From Cytophagaceae bacterium (lineage in GTDB: Bacteria; Bacteroidota; Bacteroidia; Cytophagales; Spirosomataceae): a stretch of 64,000 nucleotides of DNA. Each line of letters opens with the position of its first letter. Within the stretch, counting starts at the first letter, position 1. This document shows, piece by piece, positions 1 to 9,122 of the stretch. The notes beneath the pieces are model-generated. The model was not told the DNA's origin. It made no database searches and saw only the letters and a list, made by a program, of their open reading frames with translations. A program made the position numbers and the translations under genes. The stretch covers positions 62,001 through 126,000 of the forward strand of contig CANHGO010000004.1 of the NCBI GenBank assembly GCA_947460975.1. The letters run 5' to 3'.

Positions 1-662
1 CCTATTTTGGTGGGGATTTTCGAAAATTCATAATTATTTAAAATGTAATAAATAGGCAGAATTAACGAAGGAATTACTGCTCTTTCATCCACGAAAAAGC
101 TAAAAATTAAAAAAAGAATGGATATTTTTTTGTCATAAAAATAGATGGATAGCATAAGGCCCAAATAAGCAAATGAATCATAAAATAGGGTATCAAAATT
201 GAATGAATTTCCCACATATGTAAATAAGATAGCTAGAACGGACCAAAATGCGACGCTTGAATCGTTATGCGTCAACTTTTTAATAGTGCTAAAAAAAAAC
301 CATATAAAAGCAATTAATGAAAGGGATTGAAGGTAAAATAGTTTTATCGCGTTTAGATGAAATATTTTTCCCACCAAGTACGGACTAATCCTTAATTCTC
401 TTTTCATGAAATGATCCCCTTCATCTTTGTTTTTTGTAGCTTCTAATGGATGATCGATTTTATGATTGACAAAATCTTGAATAAAGATTTCATTTTGACT
501 AAAGGATTTGTTAAGCTTTTTGAATACAGATTCAGGAAAATAGATACTTGAAAAAAGCAAATAGATAGTTAAGCTTAAAATTAAAGTGCCAAGATTTGTG
601 GACGTTAAATTTTGAATATATTGATTAAACCTGGAAACTAAAATAGATAAATGGGGTATCAT
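1..662 (-). CDS. Multi-pass membrane protein, partial (C-terminus beyond window start)
   Basis: Manual reverse-strand reading gives an open frame from ATG at 662 (MIPHLSILVSRFNQYIQNLTSTNLGTLILSLTIYLLFSSIYF...) to the window edge, with several hydrophobic segments. It starts 12 nt after the upstream gene stop. Confidence 0.6.
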   Translation of the reverse strand, partial: MIPHLSILVSRFNQYIQNLTSTNLGTLILSLTIYLLFSSIYFPESVFKKLNKSFSQNEIFIQDFVNHKIDHPLEATKNKDEGDHFMKRELRISPYLVGKIFHLNAIKLFYLQSLSLIAFIWFFFSTIKKLTHNDSSVAFWSVLAILFTYVGNSFNFDTLFYDSFAYLGLMLSIYFYDKKISILFLIFSFFVDERAVIPSLILPIYYILNNYEFSKIPTKI

Positions 663-674
663 GTATATTCTAAT

Positions 675-1511
675 TTATTTCAAAAGCTCTTGGATTTTTT
701 CTCCCACACCGCCCTTTTTAAAGTCTTTTGCTTTTTTACCATAGACCCATAATGTATAGGGCAGTGGTTTTTGATGTAAGATTTCATCTGGAATTTTAAA
801 TGTAGTTGCTCCTCCCGTTTTTGTTTTAATCAATACAACTCCATTAGCACCCCGCACCCCATAAATAGCTGTTGTCGACGGATCCTTTAACACATTCACG
901 GATTCAATATCATTGGGATTTATGGTGTTGATATTATTTATAGGTACCCCATCCACTACATATAAAGGGCTATTTGCATTAATGGAACCAAATCCTCGAA
1001 TTCTAATCATCGCCGTTCCGCCAGGGGAATTATCACTCACTACCGTTACCCCAGCAACCTGTCCAGCCATTTTTTGATTCAAAGTTCCAGCCGCTACTTG
1101 TGATAAATTTTGTTCACTCACTTCTCCCACCGCTCCATTATTGTCACTTTTAGGTTTAGGAATAGAAGGTTCTATAAACCTAGGGATAAATTGAATACCT
1201 ATGCCCGCAGCACCTTCAGCGCTTCGGCCAGACACTACGACCACTTTTTCCAATTGGCCCAATGGGATCGCATTGGTGTCTCGATATTCCCCTTTGGTAA
1301 ACAAATCCTCTGGATCGTAAAAATAGATGAACAGCGAATCTGATTTGATGGAGAATGTTCTTTGCGCTTGCTTTGTTTTGGAACCCGATGAAGCACTAGA
1401 TCCAAAATATTGATTTAATGTGGATATCAATTCACCCGAACGGCTGGTTTTTTGGGCCGCCAAGGAATGATTCAAAAGCAATAAAAGTGCAAAACCTACA
1501 AATAATTTCAT
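675..1511 (-). CDS. Secreted stand-alone TonB-dependent receptor plug domain protein (SusC-like plug, no barrel)
   Basis: Signal peptide, then GQVAGVTVVSDNSPGGTAMIRIRGFGSINANSPLYVVDGVPINNINTINPNDIESVNVLKDPSTTAIYGVRGANGVVLIKTK, the classic SusC plug motif. Total length is only 278 aa. Confidence 0.85.
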   Translation of the reverse strand: MKLFVGFALLLLLNHSLAAQKTSRSGELISTLNQYFGSSASSGSKTKQAQRTFSIKSDSLFIYFYDPEDLFTKGEYRDTNAIPLGQLEKVVVVSGRSAEGAAGIGIQFIPRFIEPSIPKPKSDNNGAVGEVSEQNLSQVAAGTLNQKMAGQVAGVTVVSDNSPGGTAMIRIRGFGSINANSPLYVVDGVPINNINTINPNDIESVNVLKDPSTTAIYGVRGANGVVLIKTKTGGATTFKIPDEILHQKPLPYTLWVYGKKAKDFKKGGVGEKIQELLK

Positions 1512-1513
1512 TT

Positions 1514-2782
1514 TTATGATGCGATAATAGTGTCTAGTTTTTCATAACTTAAAATCATCGAGCGCACATTATGGTAATTTATTTTCCAAGAAGTGGCCAT
1601 GTGTCGCCAGATGGGTTCCCCCTCACGGGTCAATAAAGGCCACCACTCTCCCGTGTTAAAATTGATCATTTTGTCAAAAACAAATCGATGCACTTGCTTA
1701 TGTGCCGCTAAGAATTTTTCATCTCCTGTCAATAAATAAGCATCGAGCATGCCGATCAACATTTCCGCCTGTTGCCAAAATTCTTTCTCTTTATCATACA
1801 CAATTCCTTCATGTGAACCTTCTACATAAACACCCCCATACTCCCAATCAACACCATGATTCATCGAATGATAGAATGCCTTTTCCAAATTGATTCTGTA
1901 ATCTTCGATGGAAAAACCACCTATCTTCAAGGCATGCATTAAAAGCCAACCAAATTCAGAATTGTGACCATACGAAGTATTGTCCGTGGCCGAAGCCTTT
2001 TGGCCTCCCTCCGCAAAACGATCCCAGCCCCATACGATGTCAAATTTAATCTGCGGCGCCACGGACCAATCAGCCCAAAACTGAGGGATTCCAGTCCCCG
2101 TTTCCGCATGCATTACTTTTTGAATTAATATGTCAATAGACTCTTTTAGTTTTCTTCGATGCAATTCTTTGCCACTGGCCTCATATAAAGTGGTAAAGGC
2201 TTCCATTAAGTGCATGTGTACGTCAAGAGTTTTTCGATCCCCCCCAGGAGCGCCTGGTCCCATTAATTTCCAGTCTTCAGAAAAGAATTCCCAATAACCT
2301 CCCAAATTAGTATCCACGGCATATTTTTGCAATAAATCAAAACATTTTTCCGCATATTCCAAACCGACAGGATCTCCTGTGGCTAGCGTATATTCACTCA
2401 GACTATAGATGGCAAAGCTATGGCCATATCCGATTTTTTGTCGGTTAGTCGCTTCCCCTTTGCGATTCATCATCCAATAAAATCCCTCATTTTCATGATC
2501 CCACATTTTGTCTAGCATAAACCTTACTCCATGCTCGGCCATTTCTTTCATGATAGGACCCCCAAAACCATGACGGTATGCCTGAGAATACGTAAATACA
2601 GATCTTGATTGTGCAATCAGCGACTTTTCATCTTGCCCAGAATCTTCGCCAAATTCATTGTAGTGTGTGATAAATCCACCGTATGTTTTGTCCATGGTCC
2701 TACTAGACCAAAAAGGCAATAAATGAGCTTCCGTATACTGTTTGATTTCATCACGAAGTGATTTTAATTCTTCTTTGTTCAT
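1514..2782 (-). CDS. AGE (N-acylglucosamine 2-epimerase / cellobiose epimerase) family protein
   Basis: 422 aa with alpha/alpha-barrel AGE-like motifs (GYGHSFAIYSLSEY, DVHMHLMEAFTTLYEA, SYGHNSEFGWLL, EKEFWQQAEMLIGMLDAY, WWPLLTREGEP). Confidence 0.85.
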   Translation of the reverse strand: MNKEELKSLRDEIKQYTEAHLLPFWSSRTMDKTYGGFITHYNEFGEDSGQDEKSLIAQSRSVFTYSQAYRHGFGGPIMKEMAEHGVRFMLDKMWDHENEGFYWMMNRKGEATNRQKIGYGHSFAIYSLSEYTLATGDPVGLEYAEKCFDLLQKYAVDTNLGGYWEFFSEDWKLMGPGAPGGDRKTLDVHMHLMEAFTTLYEASGKELHRRKLKESIDILIQKVMHAETGTGIPQFWADWSVAPQIKFDIVWGWDRFAEGGQKASATDNTSYGHNSEFGWLLMHALKIGGFSIEDYRINLEKAFYHSMNHGVDWEYGGVYVEGSHEGIVYDKEKEFWQQAEMLIGMLDAYLLTGDEKFLAAHKQVHRFVFDKMINFNTGEWWPLLTREGEPIWRHMATSWKINYHNVRSMILSYEKLDTIIAS

Positions 2783-3774
2783 AAAAATGTAAAGTTTAAT
2801 TTTTCTATTTCTTCTGGACTGGCCGCACCCGTTTCGCCGATTTTATGGATGGATATGTGGGCACATAAATTCGCAAATTCACAACATTCAGCGATACTCG
2901 CCCCCGAGGCTCTAGCCGCTGAAAATGCAGCGACAACCATATCGCCGGCGCCCACGGTGTCAATTTCCCCTTTGGGTTTAATGCCAGGCTGCCAATGAAA
3001 CTCTGTTGGACTTGCGTAGATTAATCCCCGCTCACCTAAGGTCACTAAGGCCCCCGTTTTTCGTTGGGAAACCCAATTTTTAATGATGGCAATCAAAGTT
3101 TCATCTAATGCTAATTGCTTCGGACTTAATTTTAATATGGCCCCTAGCTCAGATTCATTTACTTTTAATGGAATATCAGTAGCCTCACCACCTAAATTTC
3201 GTAGGTCGGCCAATGAACTTTTATTATGCTGATTAATGAGCGTTTGCAGCTTTTTGATAGTGGCCTTGTTTAATAAAGGATTTTGAAATTGTTCATTGAC
3301 AACTACCCAATCAAATGTGCCTATTTCAGTTTCTAAATGCTGAATTAATGTTTCAGATTTAGATTGGAATTGCTTGTTCTGAGTGCCAAAATCAATGCGA
3401 TTTAATTCAACATCTGCCCACATCGGTTTGGAATAAGTAGGTGTGTCGATATCCGAAAAGGGCAATAAATGGGAGGTGTCAATCGCTAATGATTGACATT
3501 GAAATAACATTTCTCTGCCAAATAAATCTGGGCCAATCGCCCCAAAGGCATAGGCCTTCGCTCCCAAAATAGACAAGTTTTTAGTCACGTTCCCCGCACC
3601 TCCTAAATAACCTTTCGGTTGATACCCCCAGAAAACATTTTTTCCGGTCTCCACCGAGAATTCTGTTGTTAACGTGTTTTCTTGAAAGTAAAAATCAACG
3701 GCAAAATCACCGATAACAGCGATTTTGATTTTTTGTATTTGACTTAAGATCTCTTTAAGCCGATTGGAATTCAT
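2779..3774 (-). CDS. PfkB-family carbohydrate kinase (RfaE/HldE kinase-domain-like)
   Basis: PfkB signatures: GGAGNVTKNLSILGAKAYAFGAIGPD and DTVGAGDMVVAAFSAA. 4-nt ATGA overlap with the AGE-family gene. Confidence 0.85.
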   Translation of the reverse strand: MNSNRLKEILSQIQKIKIAVIGDFAVDFYFQENTLTTEFSVETGKNVFWGYQPKGYLGGAGNVTKNLSILGAKAYAFGAIGPDLFGREMLFQCQSLAIDTSHLLPFSDIDTPTYSKPMWADVELNRIDFGTQNKQFQSKSETLIQHLETEIGTFDWVVVNEQFQNPLLNKATIKKLQTLINQHNKSSLADLRNLGGEATDIPLKVNESELGAILKLSPKQLALDETLIAIIKNWVSQRKTGALVTLGERGLIYASPTEFHWQPGIKPKGEIDTVGAGDMVVAAFSAARASGASIAECCEFANLCAHISIHKIGETGAASPEEIEKLNFTFL

Positions 3775-3884
3775 ATAGACAGGTTTGAAAATGCCTCTAA
3801 AAATAAGGATATTTTCTCAGAAAGGAAATAAGTATTTTTGCGTAATTTTAAAATTCGAAATTTATAATATAAAATTTTTGACCA

Positions 3885-5273
3885 TTGGCTTTAATTAAAT
3901 CAATTTCAGGTATCCGAGGTACCATCGGAGGTAAACCAGGTGAAGGCCTTAGTCCCATCGACGTAGTTACTTTTGCAGCCGCTTATGGCACATGGCTTAA
4001 GCGAGTAGGGAATCCATCGAACACCATCGTGTTAGGTAGAGATGCTCGAATTTCCGGTACCATGGTTTCCTCTTTGGTGGCCAATACTCTGATCGGTTTG
4101 GGTTGGGATGTCCTCGATATAGGCCTTTCCACAACTCCCACGGTTGAACTAGCTGTGCCTTGGACGCAGGCTGCGGGTGGTATTATCATCACAGCAAGCC
4201 ATAATCCGGCCCAGTGGAATGCACTTAAATTATTGAATCATTTAGGAGAATTTATATCGGATGTGGATGGAAAGGATTTGTTGGCGATTGCCGAAAATCA
4301 AGATTTTTCATTTGCTGAGGTACATGATTTGGGGGAATACAAGGAAGATCATTCTTTCTTGGACCAACATATTCAACATGTTTTAGGTCTTCGTGGAGTT
4401 CATGCAGACCAAATTTCAAAAGCAAATTTTCGAGTATTGGTGGATGCGGTTAATTCCACAGGCGGAATTGTGGTTCCTGATCTTTTGCGCGCCTTAGGAG
4501 TAAATCATGTGGATGTGATTTATGGCGAGCCGACGGGGCATTTTGCGCATAATCCGGAACCTCTGCCAGAGAATTTGAGTGTTATGATTTCCAAAATGAA
4601 CGAGGGAAATTATGATTTAGGTATTGTAGTTGATCCCGATGTAGACCGTTTGTGTTTTATATCGGAGGATGGTACGCCTTTTGGTGAGGAATATACTTTA
4701 GTTGCGATAGCTGATTATATTTTATCCTTAGGTAAGGGAAATACGGTTTCGAATTTATCTTCCACGCGTGCTTTACGCGATGTGACAGAAAAACACGGAG
4801 GAACGTATTTTGCTGCGGCGGTAGGTGAAGTCAATGTCGTCAATCAAATGAAGGCTCAGCAGGCCGTTATAGGTGGAGAAGGCAATGGAGGCGTTATTTT
4901 TCCTGAATCACATTATGGTCGGGATGCTTTAGTGGGCATAGGTTTGTTTCTGACTTATTTGGCCCAAAAAGGTATCAAGACATCAGAATTGAGAGCTAGT
5001 TTTCCTTCGTATGTTATTTCAAAAAATAAAATCGAGTTATCGGCTGATTTGAATGTTGATTTAATCTTGTCGACCGTGGCGGAGAAATATAAAGACCAAC
5101 AAGTGAACACGATAGATGGAGTAAAAATAGATTTTTCTGATCGTTGGATTCATTTGAGAAAATCCAATACCGAACCGATCATTCGGATTTATGCGGAGGC
5201 CCCTAACGAGGAAGAAGCCAATGCACTTGCACAACAAATTATACAGGTAATCGAAGATATTGCCGCCAAATAA
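3885..5273 (+). CDS. glmM: Phosphoglucosamine mutase / phosphohexomutase
   Basis: SGIRGTIGG start, active-site TASHNPAQWN, metal-binding DPDVDRL, GEGNGGVI, RKSNTEPIIRIYAE. TTG start codon at 3885. Confidence 0.85.
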   Translation: MALIKSISGIRGTIGGKPGEGLSPIDVVTFAAAYGTWLKRVGNPSNTIVLGRDARISGTMVSSLVANTLIGLGWDVLDIGLSTTPTVELAVPWTQAAGGIIITASHNPAQWNALKLLNHLGEFISDVDGKDLLAIAENQDFSFAEVHDLGEYKEDHSFLDQHIQHVLGLRGVHADQISKANFRVLVDAVNSTGGIVVPDLLRALGVNHVDVIYGEPTGHFAHNPEPLPENLSVMISKMNEGNYDLGIVVDPDVDRLCFISEDGTPFGEEYTLVAIADYILSLGKGNTVSNLSSTRALRDVTEKHGGTYFAAAVGEVNVVNQMKAQQAVIGGEGNGGVIFPESHYGRDALVGIGLFLTYLAQKGIKTSELRASFPSYVISKNKIELSADLNVDLILSTVAEKYKDQQVNTIDGVKIDFSDRWIHLRKSNTEPIIRIYAEAPNEEEANALAQQIIQVIEDIAAK

Positions 5274-5278
5274 AACGT

Positions 5279-6424
5279 ATGAATTCAACGCAAACGCCGA
5301 TTTACCTAGATAATGCGGCTACTACGCCCATAGACCCTGAGGTATGGAAGGAAATGCAGCCCTATTTTGAGCAGTTTACCGCAAATCCATCGTCGATTCA
5401 TTCGCATGGCCGACAAGCCAAAGTGATTGTGGAAAAAGCGCGAAAGACCATTGCCACCTTATTAAATGCTTCGCCTTCCGAAATATTTTTTACCTCTGGA
5501 GGTACGGAAGCAGATAATACGGTGATTCAATCATGTGTACTTTATGGAGGGATTAAGACGATTATCACCTCGCCACTGGAGCATCATGCCGTTTTGCATA
5601 CGGCGGAGGCTTGGGAAAAATTGGGGATGGTTGACCTGAAAATGGTCAAGGTAGATACCGATGGAGTGATTGATTTAGCGGATTTGGAGCGTTTATTATC
5701 TGCTTCCCCCAACGCTTTAGTGAGTTTGATGCAAGGCAATAATGAAATCGGGAATTTATTGGATTTGCATGCCGTGGGTAATTTATGTGAAAAGTATGGC
5801 GCACTTTTTCATTCCGATACGGTTCAAACCATGGGCCATTTTGTGCACAATGTGCAGGAATTACCCGTTCATTTTTTAGTTGGCGCCGGACATAAATTCC
5901 ATGGCCCCAAAGGAATAGGTTTTCTTTACGCTAAGTCTGGGATCAAATTCTCCCCTTTAATGCATGGCGGTGCCCAAGAACGAAATCAACGGGGAGGCAC
6001 AGAAAATGTGTATGGAATGGTGGGGATAGCGAAAGCTCTTTCTTTAGCTTACCAAGAAATGGCTGCTCATGAAACTCATATAAAAGATTTGAAGACTTAT
6101 TTTATTCAGGGTTTGCAGGATAATTTCCCAGGCATTGAATTTAATGGGCTTTCAGCTGATCTTGAAAAAAGCTTATATACAGTTATAAATGTCCGCTTTC
6201 CGCAAATTCAAGATGGAGACATGCTGCTTTTTAAATTAGACATAGAAAAGATTTCAGCTTCTGGAGGGAGTGCTTGCTCTAGTGGAACATCTGTGGGATC
6301 TCACGTATTGACCGCTCTTAATCCAAATGCAGAAGGTGCAGCAGTTCGATTTTCGTTTTCGAAAAATAATACGAAGGCAGAAATTGATCGCGTATTAGAG
6401 GTTCTGCGCAAAATAATCAGCTAA
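5279..6424 (+). CDS. Cysteine desulfurase (NifS/IscS family)
   Basis: YLDNAATTPIDPEVW, TSGGTEADN, GAGHKFHGPKGIGFLY (PLP Lys), SGGSACSSGTSVGSHVL (active Cys loop). Confidence 0.93.
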   Translation: MNSTQTPIYLDNAATTPIDPEVWKEMQPYFEQFTANPSSIHSHGRQAKVIVEKARKTIATLLNASPSEIFFTSGGTEADNTVIQSCVLYGGIKTIITSPLEHHAVLHTAEAWEKLGMVDLKMVKVDTDGVIDLADLERLLSASPNALVSLMQGNNEIGNLLDLHAVGNLCEKYGALFHSDTVQTMGHFVHNVQELPVHFLVGAGHKFHGPKGIGFLYAKSGIKFSPLMHGGAQERNQRGGTENVYGMVGIAKALSLAYQEMAAHETHIKDLKTYFIQGLQDNFPGIEFNGLSADLEKSLYTVINVRFPQIQDGDMLLFKLDIEKISASGGSACSSGTSVGSHVLTALNPNAEGAAVRFSFSKNNTKAEIDRVLEVLRKIIS

Positions 6425-6430
6425 GAAACC

Positions 6431-6486
6431 TATTACCTATTACTTCTTACCTAATACCTATTACTTCTTACCTAATACTTCTTACC
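6431..6486. repeat. Degenerate heptanucleotide tandem repeat, ~8 units (TATTACC/TATTACT/TCTTACC/TAATACC)
   Basis: Direct reading: TATTACC TATTACT TCTTACC TAATACC TATTACT TCTTACC TAATACT TCTTACC, in the convergent gap between the cysteine desulfurase and proS. Confidence 0.9.
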
Positions 6487-6490
6487 TAAT

Positions 6491-7963
6491 TTAATAAGCT
6501 CTTGCGAATATCACCCGGTGCTCAGAATTTGCTCCTGTCAAAACGCATTTACCTGTTTCTTTTTTGACTCCCAAAGGAATGCAACGAATCGTTGCTTTGG
6601 TCAATTCCTTAATTTTTTCTTCCGTCTCAGAAGTGCCATCCCAATGTGCTGAGATGAATCCACCTTCTTCGATTTTCGTTTGAAATTCTTCCCAGCTATT
6701 CACTTCGTAGGTATTTGATTCACGGAAAGCGAATGCTTTGGCATAAATTTTTTCCTGGATGTCATTAAGTGTGTCAATGACCACTTGCTCGATACCGTCA
6801 AAAGGCATACTCGTTTTTTCACGTGTATCTCTTCTGGCTAATTCAATCGTTCCGTTTTCTATATCTCTGCCGCCAATCGCCAGGCGAATAGGAACTCCTT
6901 TTAATTCATATTCGGCAAATTTGAATCCAGGACTTTGATTTTCTGACGTATCAAATTTCACGGATACCCCTTGTTTTTTTAACCCTTTTACTAAGGGTTC
7001 TATTTTCTCTTTGATCAAGTTTAATTGTTCATCTCCTTTGTAAATAGGGACGATAACTACTTGGATTGGTGCTAATTTGGGAGGCAAAACTAAACCCTGG
7101 TCATCGGAATGTGCCATAATCAAAGCTCCCATTAAGCGCGTAGAAACTCCCCATGAGGTTCCCCAAACATAATCTAATTGGTTTTCCTTGCTTAAAAATT
7201 TTACGTCAAAAGCTTTGGCAAAATTTTGTCCTAAAAAATGAGACGTTCCCGCCTGCAATGCTTTCCCATCTTGCATTAATGCTTCGATGCAATAAGTTTC
7301 TTCCGCTCCCGCAAATCGCTCATTAGCCGTTTTTATACCCTTCAAAACAGGCATCGCCATGAAAGTTTCTGCAAACTCCGCGTATACTTCTAGCATTTGC
7401 TCGGTTTCGGCAATGGCTTCTTTTTTGGTGGCATGTGCTGTGTGACCTTCTTGCCACAAGAATTCGGCCGTTCTCAAGAAAAGACGCGTACGCATTTCCC
7501 AACGAACCACATTGGCCCATTGATTGATCAATAAGGGTAAATCTCGGTACGATTGAATCCAATTTTTATACGAGGACCAAATGACTGTTTCGGAGGTAGG
7601 TCGGACGATCAACTCCTCTTCCAGTTTTGCATCTGGGTCCACAATAACACCTCCACCATTGGGGTCATTTTTTAATCGATAATGTGTGACAACAGCACAT
7701 TCTTTGGCAAAACCTTCTACGTGTGAAGCTTCTTTGGAAAGGAATGATTTTGGGATAAATAAGGGAAAATAGGCATTGGTGTGTCCCGTTTCCTTAAACA
7801 TATCATCCAAGGCCCTTTGCATTTTCTCCCAGATCGAATATCCGTATGGTTTAATGATCATACAGCCTCTCACGGCAGAATTTTCAGCTAAATCAGCTCG
7901 TTTAACTAATTCATTATACCACTCAGAATAGTTTTCGGCGCGACTTGGTAGGGATTTACTCAT
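6491..7963 (-). CDS. proS: Proline--tRNA ligase (short/archaeal-eukaryotic-like form)
   Basis: 490 aa. [63 protein letters not shown]-like C-terminal zinc/AB domain. Confidence 0.93.
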   Translation of the reverse strand: MSKSLPSRAENYSEWYNELVKRADLAENSAVRGCMIIKPYGYSIWEKMQRALDDMFKETGHTNAYFPLFIPKSFLSKEASHVEGFAKECAVVTHYRLKNDPNGGGVIVDPDAKLEEELIVRPTSETVIWSSYKNWIQSYRDLPLLINQWANVVRWEMRTRLFLRTAEFLWQEGHTAHATKKEAIAETEQMLEVYAEFAETFMAMPVLKGIKTANERFAGAEETYCIEALMQDGKALQAGTSHFLGQNFAKAFDVKFLSKENQLDYVWGTSWGVSTRLMGALIMAHSDDQGLVLPPKLAPIQVVIVPIYKGDEQLNLIKEKIEPLVKGLKKQGVSVKFDTSENQSPGFKFAEYELKGVPIRLAIGGRDIENGTIELARRDTREKTSMPFDGIEQVVIDTLNDIQEKIYAKAFAFRESNTYEVNSWEEFQTKIEEGGFISAHWDGTSETEEKIKELTKATIRCIPLGVKKETGKCVLTGANSEHRVIFARAY

Positions 7964-8093
7964 ATATATTTTTTGAAATCGTAATTTTAAAGATATTTAT
8001 CGTTTTATTTGTAAACTATTTTTGTTTCAAATATGTTAGGAACAAAGATACAGTTTTGTCCTAGGTTTTTAATATGTATAACATTCAAATCCA

Positions 8094-9119
8094 ATGAAAA
8101 ATCACTCGATGTTGTTTTTGTTGCTTGTTGGTTTAATTTTTATACAAGCATGCACCGTAGTCCAAAATAATTCTTCAGATGCGACGAGCCAATCAAAAAT
8201 GGTCGCCGATGATCTGTACGATAATCCTGTTCAGACTGCTGTTATACCTAAGAAAAAGAAGAAGTCTGATTACCTTGACTTTCAAGATGAATCCACGTTA
8301 ATCGAAGAAGAGAATGGGTTAGCTGAAGTTGCTGAACCTAATTATTTAAATTCACGTGCTGTATATGCCAACCAATATGATCAAGGATTTGCCAATGGGT
8401 TTTCATCGGGTTTGATGAATGCCAACCCGTGGAATAGTTGGTACAGCAATCCTTTCATATCTTTTGGAACCGGTTTTGGTTCTCGTTGGGCTTCCCCATT
8501 AGCCTCATGGCGTTTGCAAGATCCTTATTATTTTGGATCTATGTCCTCTATGTATGGCCCTATGATGTATTCAAGTTTTGCCTACCAATCCAGTTTCATG
8601 ATGAACCCTTATTATTATGATCCTTTTTATCGGATGTCTGCATTTTCAAATCCGTTTAATTCGATGTATGGGGGTATGTATGGGTTTGGTATGTTTGGGT
8701 CAACTAACATCTATAATTATTATGGGCCCTTAAATTCAAGTTATGCTTCGTACAATTCGAATAATTATAATGCAGTAGATCCTGTGCAATCAATTAGGCG
8801 TGGAGTTAGAGAAGACGGAATGTCGAATCGTTATGGAGGGGAAAACTATAACAATGCGCCAAGGGGCAACAGCAATTCATATAATCAGAATGGAACAAAC
8901 CAACAAAGGGTCAACTCTAGGGCAACGGAAGTAGGTGGGGAGGCTGTAGTAGCACCTTCTCGGAGGAATACTAATTATGAATATCGCGCGGCTCCACAAA
9001 ATAACTCAGTTCCGCAATATCAAAATAGAACAGAATCCTATAGCGCTCCATCAACTAATTATGGAGGTTCAAGCGGTGGAAGTTCGGGGGGTGGAAGTTC
9101 AACCAGAGGACCTAGGTAA
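8094..9119 (+). CDS. Putative lipoprotein, low complexity (Ser/Asn/Tyr/Met/Gly-rich)
   Basis: Lipobox-like LIFIQAC near the N-terminus; long YGG/NNS/SSG-rich body; C-terminal GGSSGGSSGGGSSTRGPR. Confidence 0.7.
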   Translation: MKNHSMLFLLLVGLIFIQACTVVQNNSSDATSQSKMVADDLYDNPVQTAVIPKKKKKSDYLDFQDESTLIEEENGLAEVAEPNYLNSRAVYANQYDQGFANGFSSGLMNANPWNSWYSNPFISFGTGFGSRWASPLASWRLQDPYYFGSMSSMYGPMMYSSFAYQSSFMMNPYYYDPFYRMSAFSNPFNSMYGGMYGFGMFGSTNIYNYYGPLNSSYASYNSNNYNAVDPVQSIRRGVREDGMSNRYGGENYNNAPRGNSNSYNQNGTNQQRVNSRATEVGGEAVVAPSRRNTNYEYRAAPQNNSVPQYQNRTESYSAPSTNYGGSSGGSSGGGSSTRGPR

Positions 9120-9122
9120 AAT

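Noticed and set aside
1110-1343. Plus-strand 77-aa ORF and many other 60-100 aa ORFs inside larger genes
   Set aside because: Antisense or out-of-frame with no signal peptide, recognised motif or codon support. The opposite strand carries a convincing gene.
3833-3840. TATTTTTG upstream of glmM as a promoter -7 element
   Set aside because: It matches TAnnTTTG, but no -33 TTTG lies 17-23 nt upstream. The A/T-rich context makes a chance match likely.
6425-6490. CRISPR-like array
   Set aside because: The units are 7 nt, contiguous and degenerate with no spacers, so it is a simple tandem repeat.
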